Positions 38,801 to 50,114 of a stretch of 64,000 nt of DNA are shown here, piece by piece. The DNA is taken from positions 2,418,001 through 2,482,000 of the forward strand of contig OZ017751.1 of the NCBI GenBank assembly GCA_963969365.1, in the 5' to 3' direction. The notes below the pieces were generated by a model. That model was given only the letters and a program-made list of their open reading frames with translations. It was not told where the DNA came from and did no database searches. The first letter of the stretch is position 1. Each line of letters opens with the position of its first letter. The translations under genes were made by a program, and so were the position numbers. The stretch comes from Asterochloris sp. CNOR1. Taxonomy: Eukaryota; Chlorophyta; Trebouxiophyceae; Trebouxiales; Trebouxiaceae.

Positions 38801-41505
38801 CATGAAAGCGCTCTGGCTCAGCAGAGGGCCTATGCTCGCATGTGACATTTGGCTCTGTGCACGGCGCAGTCCACCTGCATGCTGCATATGGGGCAGTGGT
38901 GGACATCCAGTATGGGGAGTCCCAGCACCAACCTTCAAGGCACTGCTCTCAGCCAGCTTGGCCGTGTTGAGGCGTCTCGGAGGCTGGGTGCTGAGAAGGC
39001 GCTGGTAATCCTGCAGCACGTAAAGGGCATCTAAGCAGCCCACAATGCTCCTTACTGCTCCTCAGGAGGACCCTGGAGGCGAGGCATGAAGCACATGGCA
39101 GCTGCCTCTAGCACCCCTCAGCTGCCTGAATGAGACGGAAGTGGCTGATGCTACAAGCCCACGTTTGACCCTTTGCCAGCCTTGGGCCCTATGGCAACAA
39201 GCTTTGAAGCAATGCAGGACACAGTCCAGGCTGCTTGCCTGGACAACAGCCTTAGGGATGGGCTCCAGGTTGCGCAGCTGCTCCATCTTAGTCATCTCCT
39301 GCCCACTGAAGGCTTCCTGCACCAAAGACAGCCAGCCCAATCAGAGATGACCGCTCTGCCAATCCAATGCCCTTGATCTGCAGCCCAGCCTGCCACGTGG
39401 TGGTGCCTGGGTATGCAGCTGATGGGCCTTGCTGCTTCTGAACTCCCAGGCTTCCTGCGCCAGGCGTTGCATGAACCAGTGATGACAAGCTGCCAAGGAC
39501 CTGCAGCATCAGAGGAGTCCTGGTGACCACTAGTACTGCTGTGATCACTGACAAGGCATGTGTGCAGCCCACCAAGGAACCTGCACCAGACAGCTAAGCA
39601 ACCCATGCCCCAGGCAGACATGTGGCAGCCCCACAAGTTGGGGAGCCTCAAGTGATGAGCTGTGCATGCCCACCTGTATGAGGCAGCCCATGCCCCAGGC
39701 GTCCACAGCCCAGGGGGGGCCCTGCTGCACTGCCGCCCACTCGCTCTTGGCCACCTCTGCAGCAGGTGCAGTGCAGCACATGCAGGGCAAGGCCGACGCA
39801 GCATGCTGTGGAGCAGCACACACTCCAAGAAGACGCATGGAAGCGGAGGCAGAGAGGGTAGAGAGAGGTGCAGAGCATGCCGCTCGTTTGCACAGCGACA
39901 GGAGGAGGGCTCCCGACTGCTCACAACCAAAGGTGAGGAGCACGTTACACAGTGGCATGGCAGAGGCTCACCTGAAGGCTTGTACTGTGGCTGCACCATC
40001 CAGGAAGCAGCCATGAGGGGCAACTCTGCGGCGCTGCCAGAGTGCTCTGACACCAGGTCAAAGCCGTGCAGCCGCCAGTCTAGCGTCTCCGTGACCACCA
40101 CAGCCGCCATGCACACATTCCCGTGGATCTGCAAGTCAGGGAAGCATGTGTGAACAGCATGTGGTGTCCACCCAGATGCTTGCCTGGATCCTCAGCTTTC
40201 AGGAAGCACCTGTGAAAGAGGTAAAAGCATGACGGCAGCAACCTCAGGCAGTCCCAACGAGGTCCAGAGCAGGCCATTCAGCATGCACTGCAGCCTTGCT
40301 CTGCACATGGTGGCCAGCAGGAGCAGGATGACTGATATGCCAAAGACTAAGTGCAACTTGGCCATGCAGGGCAGTGCCAGTGTACGCACCAGCTTGCAGT
40401 CGTTGTTCAGGAAGCTGACTGCCTTTGCAACATGGTACAGCCCCATGGCAATGTACTCATCCCTGCAGCCAGGCAGGAGCAGTGTCACTGCACTGCACTC
40501 ACAGGATGAGGGCCTGCCTGCAAACGCATTGACCAGTCAGACGCAACCGAGAGACCAGCAGCACATAGCCCAGCATGCAAATGCAGCGGGCGCTGCTGGC
40601 TCAGGTCACAGCTCTGACTGTGCAGAGGGCTGCCTCACAAGCAAGTCATCCTGCTTTCAAGAGAAGGTGCATCTGCAGCAGTCCACTGCAGCCACAGCCT
40701 GAACCTGGCAGTCTGCTCTTGCAGCAGTTCGCAACGACTGCAGGATGTATGAGGCAGGCAGCGTGCTTGTGCAGCAGCAGGCTGTGACACTCGCCCCTTG
40801 AGCAGGTGGGCCTTCACACTCACCTGGCTGGGCCTGACATATCCAGCTGATGCAGCCTGTCTGCCAAGGGAGTGACCGCCTCTGTGACCACGTAGATCAC
40901 AGTCATGCCCTTCTCCTCAAGCTCCAAGGTCTCCTTGAAAGACAGTATGTTCGGATGCCGCAGCTGTAGGCGGACATGCATTGTCACCCAGCCATGCTTT
41001 CTGGGTGCCGTGAAGCATATGCTGCCGGGGACCTCCTGCTGCATATGGTATGCAGAGCAGCACAGGAGGCAAGAGGTGCCATCGGGCAGGACCAAATGCA
41101 GCGCTTATTTATGCAGGGCAGCATGGAAGATAGGGGGGTCATCAGGCACAGCGTGTGGAGGCAGAATGCTGCACAGCAGGATGGAGGAATGGGCCTGGCG
41201 TGCAGGAGACAGCAGCTGGCAGCAGCAGAAGGAAGTCAAGGTCCGCACACACCCTGCCATATCTGGCATGAGGCCCCAGGCGCTCGCCTCACCGTGCGTA
41301 GGCGCCTCACTCCATTGCGCGCAGCTACCAGCTGGGGATCGTTTTTGTCCCTTGCGGAGACCTTGAACACGCTGACAGCTGCACCACTGTCCTTTGCTGT
41401 GGCAGCAAAGTGCGTCCATGAGCCCCAAGCTGCATTGTGCTGCAGCCCCAAGTGGTAGTTGAACGCTGGGCCACTTGCCACCAGAGCCTGGAGCTTGGCA
41501 AACAT
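32892..41505 (-). CDS. SCYL1: SCY1-like pseudokinase with HEAT repeats (SCYL1-like)
   Basis: SCYL1-type N-terminal kinase-like protein, which acts in Golgi/COPI trafficking and in tRNA export in other eukaryotes. Seventeen exons (41293-41505, 40824-40963, 40390-40462, 39972-40128, 39674-39756, 39239-39316, 38933-39010, 38364-38564, 37248-37385, 36580-36741, 36000-36155, 35179-35391, 34977-35058, 34350-34546, 33832-33940, 33439-33570, 32892-33061) are in frame and give 793 residues, close to the human 808. Residues 1-270 are a pseudokinase with LRHPNILSFKETLE and VIYVVTEAVTPLADRL; the HRD position reads HGN (144-146) and the DFG position GFD (164-166). HEAT repeats span about 275-565 (FTKRVVPCISKLF, LTLKSMLVLAPKLTQ, TTILLGNLAPHLSE, FPPARVAGLK). 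The tail is disordered and basic, with GMKLGATK near the end as in SCYL1. The exon 6/7 junction uses a GC donor (CCAG|GCAAGC). Confidence 0.93.
34521..34740. repeat. Tandem copies of the SCYL1 exon 14 acceptor edge
   Basis: Three related blocks around CTGAC(T/C)CTGCA occur at 34541, 34613 and 34708. The flanking words GTCTGTCAG (34573 and 34648) and GCTGCCAT (34522 and 34687) are also repeated. The first block is the true acceptor on the minus strand. Confidence 0.6.
37636..37661. repeat. 11-bp tandem duplication
   Basis: ACCTACATGCT is repeated directly, in a SCYL1 intron. Confidence 0.7.
38770..38797 (-). pseudogene. Decayed duplicate of SCYL1 exon 8 start
   Basis: The minus strand reads CTGCAG followed by codons HKLVELHVRMQS, against the real exon 8 NKLVELLVFMEN at 38564. 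It lies about 200 bp upstream, in gene direction, inside the preceding intron. Confidence 0.65.
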
Positions 41506-41814
41506 GCCAGCTCAGATTGCTGGGCACCTTGTGTGGCTTGAAGAAGGCTCACTGCCAAGACAAAAGCAGGTGCAGGCTGATTGTCCAACTATGCCAACAC
41601 TCTAGAAGCAACTCTAGGAGTTAGGCAGCTGCCTGCGATGGCAGCTCGATGCGCCAGCACAGCAAAAGGGTTGTGGTAGGCAGTCAATCATGGCAAGTCA
41701 ATGTATTGGTCTCTTCCTGTCGCACAGACCTTTGCACGCTGTATCAACTTATGCTTGAATGGGCCTGACTGGATCCATGGTCTTGCTAGGTTCGCAGCCG
41801 CTGTTGCTCCTCGC
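41506..41814. promoter_or_regulatory. Divergent upstream region, SCYL1 / NUDCD2
   Basis: 309 bp lies between the two divergent start codons. Promoter function is inferred from orientation; I recognise no motif. Confidence 0.3.
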
Positions 41815-43054
41815 ATGACTGAGAAGTTGGCCCCCAGCGAGAGGCACCAATACATTCACAGCAACCGAATCATCTATGAGTGGGACCAGACTCTCCAAGA
41901 ACTGAACATATACGTTCAGGTGCCTCAAGGCTGCAGAGGAAGGGACCTGGCAGTCAACATCCAGGCCAAGCACCTCAGCATTGCCTTGAAAGGCAACCCA
42001 CCTTACCTGGATGTAGGTACACTGGAAGTGTCCCATCTGAGGGTCTGTCTGTCTGCCAGCCTTGCAAAGCACATCTGCACCTCCTGACATTGTCCATGCG
42101 GCATGCAGAAGGACCTGCAGAAGCGAGTGAATGCTTCAGAGTGTTACTGGACTCTAGGTGTGCCAACAAACCTCATTCCTGCAGCTGGTTTGTGCGAGCC
42201 CAGTGCTGACCTACTCTGCTGCTGCTGTTGCAGAGGACGGCACCTTGAGCATCCAGCTCTGCAAGGCTGAACAGGTAATGGAGCTGAGAGGCTGTCTCCC
42301 CTGGCACCTGTGCAGCATCCCCCTGGATGTTGCCTGCATGGAGTCTGTGTGTTGCTGGCTTGCTGGCAAACGAGCTGCCCCGAGCTACACGATGTCTGCA
42401 GTGGGTGTCCTTGCCAGGAGCCGTTGCCTGCAGCAGGCTCCCCTGTAGCCCTTGCATGAAGCAGGAAGCAGCCCTGCGAGGGCAGGCTGGCCTGCAGCAC
42501 TATCCTCTGTTGTCCAGGCGTCCAGCAAATGGCTGCCTGCAGACCTGCTGCCTTGCTGAATCACAAGCCGTCCCAGCTGGCTTCCATCTCCAGCTGTCCT
42601 CCATGGTCAGTGCAGAGCTATGTTTGTTCTTCTGCCTGCAGGGAGAGCCCTGGCCTGCTGCCTTTGTGGGGCATGAGGTGGACCCACTGACACAGCAGGA
42701 GGAGCAGCGCCGGCTCATGCTGGAGCGATTCCAACAGGAGGTGCTCAGCTTGATCGCACAGCTTGAGATACTGCATGCATGGCAAAGCACACATGAGGAG
42801 GGTCCATGGAGCCTCCAGGCATGGCGATCCTTCCATGCATCTCTGCCTGAGAGGAGCCAGGCAAATGTGCTCGCCCCCAGTCATTGCATGTCACCGGCAG
42901 ACGTGGTGCATGGGCTCAGACCACGAGGAGCTCAGTCTGATCCCCTGCTGAGCCACCCCTCCCCCTGTTGCAGCACCCAGGATTTGACTTCTCAGGAGCT
43001 GAGTTTTCAGGGGAGGCGCCCAACCCCCGCACCTTCATGGGTGGCATCTCTTGA
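41815..43054 (+). CDS. NUDCD2: NudC domain-containing protein 2 (p23/CS-domain co-chaperone)
   Basis: Small CS-domain protein of the NudC family; NUDCD2 works with Hsp90 and stabilises LIS1/dynein-linked clients. Five exons (41815-42012, 42109-42157, 42234-42274, 42642-42740, 42974-43054) are in frame and give 155 residues against 157 in human. The CS domain spans about 20-100: YEWDQTLQELNIYVQVPQG, VNIQAKHLSIALKGNPPYL, then CYWTLEDGTLSIQLCKAE. The family's diagnostic end is present: QQEEQRRLMLERFQQE then HPGFDFSGAEFSG. ATG at 41815 is the usual distance before the CS domain. It shares an upstream region with SCYL1 and lies about 260 bp before the ARC3-like gene. Confidence 0.92.
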
Positions 43055-43220
43055 AAGTGAGGTAAGCGCCCAGGTGGGAGCAGCGCAGCAATAGCAGCAG
43101 TAACTGAGCTTGGTTCAGCAGCCCAGCGCAGACGCTGTGAGCGTGGCCCTGACACCACACAAACAGCAGCAGGGCGTCCTCTGACTGGTCCCACAGCATC
43201 TGGGCACCCTTGAGCCTGGC

Positions 43221-43230
43221 GTAATATAAA
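43221..43230 (+). promoter_or_regulatory. TATA-like element before the ARC3-like gene
   Basis: TAATATAAAG lies about 85 bp upstream of the proposed ATG at 43313. It is the only TATA-like word in this GC-rich gap. The assignment rests on sequence and position alone. Confidence 0.3.
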
Positions 43231-43312
43231 GACCCCTGTGGCTTGCGAACGTCAAGGCGACCCCTCAGCCCAATAGACCGTCATCAACACGCTGGTCAGC
43301 ACTCTGGCCAAC

Positions 43313-46300
43313 ATGCTGGCACCCACAGCTCTGCTGGCCCCCTACAGCCGGGGCTGCTGGCCATACAGCAGCAAGGCATGTTCAGGCCTTGCGCAGGGTT
43401 GCCCTGGTTGCATGCCAGCTGCCTCTGTGAGGCAGGCTACACTTGGACTCCGCCAAGCCAAAAGGCTGAGGCCTGAAGCAGCCAGAGGGCCCCACGCCCG
43501 GCAGAGGCTGGTGCCCGGGGCAGCAGCACAGCAAACAGCTGCCAAGCCAACCCCATTGGGCTCCATGACTGCGCCAATGAGGCCGAGCGGGTCGTCAGGA
43601 AATGAGCACTTGGAGGGCAAGCTCAAGGTCATTGGTGAGTGACCAACATTGCACACCATGAATGCTTTTCTAGTTGCACTGCCACATAGATTTGCACAGT
43701 GCCTTTCTGGACAGTGCACTTGGACAGCAAGTTCAAGGTCATTACTTGTGAGCTTTTGATCTTGCATGGCTTGAGGTGATGCTGCATGCTGCATTTGTAG
43801 ACCGCACTGATTTGAGGGCCACACACCAGTTTTGTTGGGCTGATTGCCGCTGCAAGGTGCTGATATTTTTGCTCTGTTTTGCCTCTTTTGGCTGCAGGCT
43901 GACTGGCATGCAAAGGGACAGCTTGTTGCCAATCTCACTCCAGCTTGCGCTTGCATGGTTGGGCAGGCCTCCCAGAAGAACCTGCGCCCACTGCAGGGCT
44001 GGGCAACAGGGGCAGCAGCGCAGTGGGGCGCCTGATTGAGCATGGCAAGGTTTCGGGCGCTGAGCTGTGGTGCCTGGACCATGACCCCAAGGGTCTGGAA
44101 GCTGTCAGCAGTGCGCATGGCGGGTCCAGCAATGTCATTGTCATCCCCAAGGCTGAGCCGGTGAGCCCTCAGTGCTGAGCAGTTTGGGAGCGCCTCAGAG
44201 GGCTTAGAGGGCTTGGGCTCCTGTCACCAGAGTGTGTGCTTGCCCTGAAATAGTCACCCTTTGCATCGCCATTGAATGGCTGGGTCGGTGGCTGCAACTT
44301 ATGGCCCCTGCCGGTAAACCACATGTGCCCGCTGCCAACAGCTGCAGCCTCCATTCTCCAGGGTGCCCATGCCTGGGCTCCCTCCCCTGCTTGCTGCAAC
44401 TTGAGCTGCTAAAGCTGCCGAATGGGTTTGACGGGACCTGTAAGCTGCCCTGCACAGGCCGCACCCAGGCTTGCCAGCTGGTCAGGTCTAAACCTCGCAC
44501 AGAATCTTGCTTGTTGTTCCACGCAAGCCAGTCATGCTTGCAGAGGTCTTCCTTAGTACATAGGTCTTCCCTGGTCTGGAACATTCAGACATCACAGCTT
44601 TGTCTGCTGCATTGAAGCATGCCTTCAGTCATCCCACTGAAGAGCCTCGAGGGCCTGCTCTGACATCTCCAGCAGCCTCAGGCTTCTGCCTGGTGCCTTC
44701 ATTGATCTTGACTCATGCGTTCAACGCGTTCACCATACAGGCTGCCGCCTGCTGCACTGCAGATGCCAGGCACATCCTCAGTGGTCTCGTTGAAGGACCT
44801 GGCTTGTGTCATGGTTTGAGGGCTGACGTGCTTGGCAGAGGTGTGGGGTAGAGAGTTCTCTGCAGCGCCAACTGCACTGCAAAGCGCGTCTAAATTGTGT
44901 TGCTTTGCTGCAGAAGCCAGGCACGTCCTCTGTGGTATCCCCCGAGGACCTGGCTCGCATTGTGGGGCCAGGCGCCTATGACAAGGATGGGCAGGGCAAC
45001 GTGAATGTGGGCGATGGCGGTGTGGCTTTCCTGCTGGCGGCCACCAGCTCACTCCCTGGGGGAGCCTCCACTGTGAGCTGGCAGGGCTGCCACAATTTAT
45101 TACCGAGTAATGCTGCTTGCTACCTGCCACAGCTGCTTGCTAGGTGCCATTAGCGCTCTGATACGGGGATGCCCGCTGAGAGCTGCCCTGCCCTCCACAG
45201 CCTGCACGTTCAGCATCAGAGGCAGAAATTTTCCAGCTGAACGCTGTTCTCTGTGACCTGCCTGCAGTTGGTGCACCTAGTGCGCTCCCTGCGGGCCGCG
45301 GGGCACTTCACCGCAGTGGCCGTCACCAAGCCCTTTGAGTTTGAGGGGCAGCGCAAGCTGGAGGCTGCTGAGCGCCTGGTGGCCGCCCTGGAGGAGGCTG
45401 CTCACTTGGTAGTTGTTGTGGAGCAGGTGGGTTGCAGCAGTCCTGCCTGCAGCTTGCACTTGTGCAGCCTAGGGCACCTTGCTCTGTGTATTTTGCTTGC
45501 CTCCCGAGAGCTTGTCACTTGGGTGCTGCAAAGCATGACACACCCAGAGCACTTCAGAGGCTGGCATGATGCCCTGTTCCTTGGGGCATGGCATATGTCC
45601 ATTTGCAGCAATTGACATGTGACCCCGCAGAAGCATGCTCCCGGCCTAGGCAAATTTTTGACTGCCCCTCACTGGTACAGTTCTTGGCTGCTGCAGGATG
45701 TGCTGTGCAAGGTTGCGGGGGCCAGCGCCATGACAGTGGCCGAGGCCACCACTATAGCAGACAATGCTCTGGAGCACAGCGTGCGGACGGTGCTTGCTTC
45801 GCTGCAGGCCGCTGAGATACTGAAGTCCACAGACGGTAGGCCTGTGCACGTCTTTCACAAAAGACACTGCGCTGCCTTTGGGCTTTGCAGGTGCACAATC
45901 TGGTCTTTTCACAACAAAAATTCTACTCCTGCTGCCGGTGCAGGTGCCCTCATCTGGCACGGTCGTGACCTGCGCAGATATCGCCGCCTGCTGTCCCCGC
46001 CGCTGCAGCGCCTGCTGACGTGCCCAGGGGTGGCAGCTCTGGGCCGTGGGGTAGCCTCTATGCCAGCTTCCTACGCGCACCAGGTGAGGCCCCTTGCTGT
46101 AGCTGAATGCTGGGTGGTTTGAGTGAAGACTCTGCTTGGGCCCAACCTGGGTTCCCCCAGCCCCTGTATTGGGGCTGCTGATCACATTGTGGGTCTCTGC
46201 TGGCCTTGACTTTGGCATGCCCAGGGTCAGGACATGTCCTCGTGCATAGCTGGCAACAACCAAACCACACCTGGCTTGTCTGGCACTGGCAAACGGTCTG

Positions 46301-49300
46301 TAAGAAGCCCAGAGCCCAACATGCACAGCAGCTGACGTGATCCCTTGGCTGTTCCAATGCAGATGGGCCCAGGCCACTCCCTGATGCGCCTGGCCTCTGA
46401 CGCCGTGAGGGCGGCTGCCGAGTCCCCATTCCTGGCCGATGCGGTGGGGCGTCCCAGCGCCATCCTGTGCAGCATCAGTCTGCCATCCCCCAAGCAGCGC
46501 TTTGCAGGTGACCACCTGCAGCAGGCACTCCTGCAGGCTGTTTCCCCATTCATCACGACAGAGCACCCTGTCCATCAAGCATGCTGCTTGCCACATGAGG
46601 CACTACCAGCAGCTTGCTGCTGAGCGGCCTTGAGAGCTGCTTGCTGCCGGCAGCCCACAGCATGCCCTTGGAGGCGACATGGGGTACGAGTACGGTGCGG
46701 GTGCACACCGCTTGATGGCTTACCGCAGGCAGCACCATAGCTGCTGCCGGCTCTGAGAGCTTTGCTCTTCAGCCTCTGCGCTGCAACATGACTCTATGCT
46801 CAGGGAGCCGTCAGAGCACCCATCAGAGAGCTTGCACACCCACAGCTTGGCTTCTTCGGCTGCTACAGGCCCTGAGGGCGACATGATAGTCATGCACAGC
46901 ATGCGTGACTATGACGCAGAGCGGGCTGCCGGGCGCATGGCGGTCCAAGCGGCCGCAGGGGCCCTGATCAGCATCACGGGGCAGGCCTGCAACGACATCG
47001 TGATGTGCGCGGCCCCGCGGGAGTGGGATGATACACTGCAGGTGGGCCCGTCAGGGCAGGGGCCATTTTTGAAACACGCAGTACATACGTGGCATGTTGG
47101 TGGCTCCCCTGACACAGACAAAGGCAGCGTCCGCCCTGCACCGGGCTGATGAGTTGAAAGGCACGCTGGGCCCCTCTGCAGAAGCCACTTCTGGAGTCCA
47201 CAGCCAGTCATGCGCACCCCTGGCCCAGCAATTTGCTGATAGCCAGGGGTGCCGCCAGCACCAGCACCAGAGTGCAACCCGCAGGCCCTGTTCTGCTGGC
47301 TGAGGTTACCCTGAAGCCTGTCAAGCTGACGACATGTGTGCTTGGCGGCTTGCTTTGCAACTTAGCACGACAGCAGCACCTTGGGGAAGACAGCTGTGTG
47401 CGTGCTAATCACAATCCTCCACCTCATAATCAAACGTGTATGTGCTCAGGGCGTGCTTGAGAGGGAGCTGTGGCATTGGGGGTTGCTCCATCCACACTGA
47501 AATCTGTGCACTGCAGGGCAAGACACAATGGCTGCCCCATGCAGGTGGAGACTACTTGGCGCCCATGATTGCAGATCTGCAGCTCGGATTACCAGGCAGA
47601 GGCCCATGAGCATGGGGCATCAAGGAATTGCCCAACCCAAGGAGCAGTGGTGTCTGTGCCCTGCAGGCTCAGGACATGGGCATACAGTGCAGGTGGAGCA
47701 CTTCCACCACATGTGATCTCAGATATCAAGCCCTGATCGCCACTGCTGATGTGCCCTCTGAGCATGGGGGGAGAATGGATGGGTGCACGGCGCACTTTTG
47801 AGTGTGGCTTCCAGATGCACAGCTCCAGCACAAAGCAGCTGTTGTCGTGGTGCAGGTGGAGGATGATGGACGAACAGTGCAGGTGGAGGCATCTCTGCTG
47901 GTCTTGAAGCTGCCCCCAGGGGTGCAGATTGCTGGCCAGCCCAGAGCCTCGGGGGCTGGGCTGACAGGTGCCGTGCAGTCCACAGAGGCCCTGGAGACAG
48001 CGCAGCCGCAGTCTGAGGTGCAGTCCCACATGCCGGGGGCAGTGGGACAGGTGGCAGGTGAAGCAGCCGCCACTGCTGGGGTGCATCAGAGGAATGCTGG
48101 GATGTCGCTGCAGCATGCAAGCTTGCTGATAATAGTGGCCGGCTGAGCGGCCAGTGCCTACACTCTGTGCAGACAAGGGGCAGTCATACCCAGGCAGAGA
48201 GGAGCCCATCTGCTCTGCCTGACACAGTCTCCTTGACGTGCCCTGCCCTCACCAGGGCTACTGCTCAAGGTCTGTTGTGTGCAGGCACTGCACAGGCGCA
48301 GCGCCCCCGGCAGCCACAGAGGCTTTCCAGCAGCAACTGGGCAGCTATGTCGGCCATGGCAGGCGGTGCAAAGAAGCCCTTACGGCCGCCTACAGAGGAG
48401 GGGCCACCTCGCACTGGATCCCCCGGTGAACGGCAAAAGGTGTGTCAGTATCCGCCAGTGCAGCTTCACGAATGCTGCAGGCCTGAGCTGCCAGCATGTG
48501 ACAGGCCAGCTGCTTGGGAGGTCACTGCTGAACCAGACTGCCTTTGATCCTGGATGCAGGCTGAGCTGCCGGCGTCCGCCAGCATGTGGCACGCCTCCCT
48601 CCCGGAGGTCGTCACCCAACGCAGCGTCAATGCGGCAGCCCAGGCAGCTGCCACAGCTCCAGTGGCCCACCAGCTGGTGGACTCCCTACAGGCGCAGTCG
48701 CTGGACCTGCCGCCGCAGGCAGCTAAGGTAGGCCATGTCTGACAGCTTGCTTGGCTGGGCTCTTGTTGCAAAAGCATGGCTGCGGTGTCAGTGGACTGGC
48801 TGCAGGCGCAGGCGCTGGACCTGCTATCCCAGACAGTCAAGGTGCATGCATCTTTGTTGGCTGGGGGCGGCACCGCCACGTATGCCGGCTGGAGGCATCT
48901 GTTCACCGGGTGTCTGCCATGCTGGCCACTTTTGCGCTGCAATGAGCAATGTAGATGGTGCTGTCCATGCTGCAGCAGCACCAGCAGGCACGCGGCTCCA
49001 CCAGCTCATTGTCTCTGGGATCTCCAAGGGGATTGCAAGCTCGGCTCAAGTTGCTGATTGCCTGTAGTGATGTCAGCAGGTGCATGCCCCTCGACCCAGC
49101 AGCCAAGACAGAGGCCAACTTCTTGCCCTCAGAAGCAAGTGCCAACATCTGCGTTTGTGCCTGTGCAGTGGCGCCAGCAGGTACGGGGCCCCCCGAGCCA
49201 GCAGCTGATTGTGACAGAAGCCTCGGAGGAAGATGCAGAGCCGGAGGAGCGTGAAGGCTTGCCTGCCGGGCTGCGCAGCCTCCTCAAGGGGCGCAAGCCC

Positions 49301-49381
49301 GACCGTGTGGATGTGCGGGAGCGCACGACTGGCATTCTGCTGAGCGACCGTTCAGACTCCTGGGACCAGCAGGACCTCTGA
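43313..49381 (+). CDS. FtsZ-family plastid division protein, ARC3-like
   Basis: Twelve exons (43313-43634, 43997-44160, 44914-45072, 45268-45426, 45697-45835, 45944-46083, 46363-46507, 46869-47041, 47856-48057, 48285-48439, 48560-48727, 49169-49381) are in frame and give 712 residues. The first 95 or so are basic and Ala/Ser/Pro-rich, like a plastid transit peptide. An FtsZ-like domain follows: nucleotide-loop-like LKVIGLGNRGSSAVGRLIE, a degenerate tubulin signature (FLLAATSSLPGGAST in place of GGGTGTG), then VAVTKPFEFEGQRKLEAAER and AEATTIADNALEHSVRTVLA. The wording around KPFEFEGQRKLEA and GPGHSLMRLASDAV is closer to ARC3 than to canonical FtsZ1/2. I see no C-terminal MORN repeats; the end is charged (DRSDSWDQQDL). 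It probably helps place or regulate the chloroplast FtsZ ring. FtsZ family is secure; the ARC3 subgroup is an inference. Confidence 0.65.
43720..43755 (+). pseudogene. Decayed duplicate of ARC3-like exon 1 end
   Basis: The real edge reads GGCAAGCTCAAGGTCATTG|GTGAG (ending 43634). About 115 bp downstream, CAGCAAGTTCAAGGTCATTA then CTTGTGAG repeats it with decay. Confidence 0.65.
44752..44815 (+). pseudogene. Decayed duplicate of ARC3-like exon 3 start
   Basis: CTGCAGATGCCAGGCACATC followed by CTCAGTGGTCTCG and GAGGAC-like AAGGACCTGGCTTG matches the true acceptor and exon at 44908-44960 (CTGCAGAAGCCAGGCACGTC, later GAGGACCTGGCTCG) at most positions. Confidence 0.7.
48791..48848 (+). pseudogene. 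Decayed duplicate of ARC3-like exon 11 end
   Basis: Reads VDWLQAQALDLLSQTVK then GTGCATGC, against the real exon 11 end VDSLQAQSLDLPPQAAK then GTAGGCCA at 48677-48735. It stays open but has no acceptor that would keep frame with its neighbours, so a functional alternative exon is less likely. Confidence 0.65.
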
Positions 49382-50114
49382 GGAACATGTTGTGCCGTGC
49401 TGCGCTTGGTGGAACCAGCATGACAGCCTTTTATGGGTTGTTCTCGGACCAACTGGATGTTGTTGTCCACCCTGCCACTGCTCCCGCAGGCAGACCCTGA
49501 CAGATTTTGACAGCCTGTATGCATTCTGACAGCCCATTGTGTGGCCCCTTGCTGAGGGGCGTCATAACATGTTGAACTTGTGTATCTTCTTGCGGTGCGT
49601 CACCTGCATACCATACCTCATTTGACAACAGTCAGCAGTACCTTCCCATTGCATCACCTGCGTACATTTTCAGCACGCAAAACTCCCCGTGGGCAGCGTC
49701 TAGAGGTACCATGCTATTGGCGCCAGTCCAGATGACCACAGGGGATCTTGCTGGCCGTCTGCTGCTGCCATGGCCTGTGCTTGCAGCCTGCAGGTCACTC
49801 TGATGCACAGGAAAGGGCAAGTGGGAGCTCATAGCCTGCTCCCAAGAAAGATATAGCAGCTTAAGAGCCCAGCTAGTGTAGTGCAGCCCTCCTCCACCCG
49901 TTACAAGCTAAGCAGCAGGTCTCCCAGCGGTCATTGCTATGGACTTAGCCTCAGAGGCATTCGTTGTCATCACTGCCCTGGGTGACAACATTACCAGCTC
50001 AGGAGCTCTTACAGCTGGCTCAATGATATGGGCCCACAAGCAGGGAGTGCTCGCAATCCTGAAGCAGGCAAGCGGGTCAGGATAGACTGCAAAGGAGAAG
50101 GGGTTGCGGGTAGT
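49382..50114. other. Convergent intergenic region
   Basis: 733 bp between the 3' ends of the ARC3-like gene and the GDT1 gene. No conserved coding segment on either strand; it should hold both 3' UTRs. Two short similar words (GCGTCACCTGCATACCAT near 49597 and GCATCACCTGCGTACATT near 49652) are the only structure I noticed. Confidence 0.4.

Noticed and set aside
39292-40134. 280-codon open frame on the minus strand within SCYL1
   Set aside because: It overlaps exon 4 in the right frame only at one end; the rest runs through introns whose splice sites are supported by the SCYL1 protein.
49632-49832. 66-codon minus-strand open frame between two convergent genes
   Set aside because: No recognisable protein features; expected by chance in GC-rich DNA.
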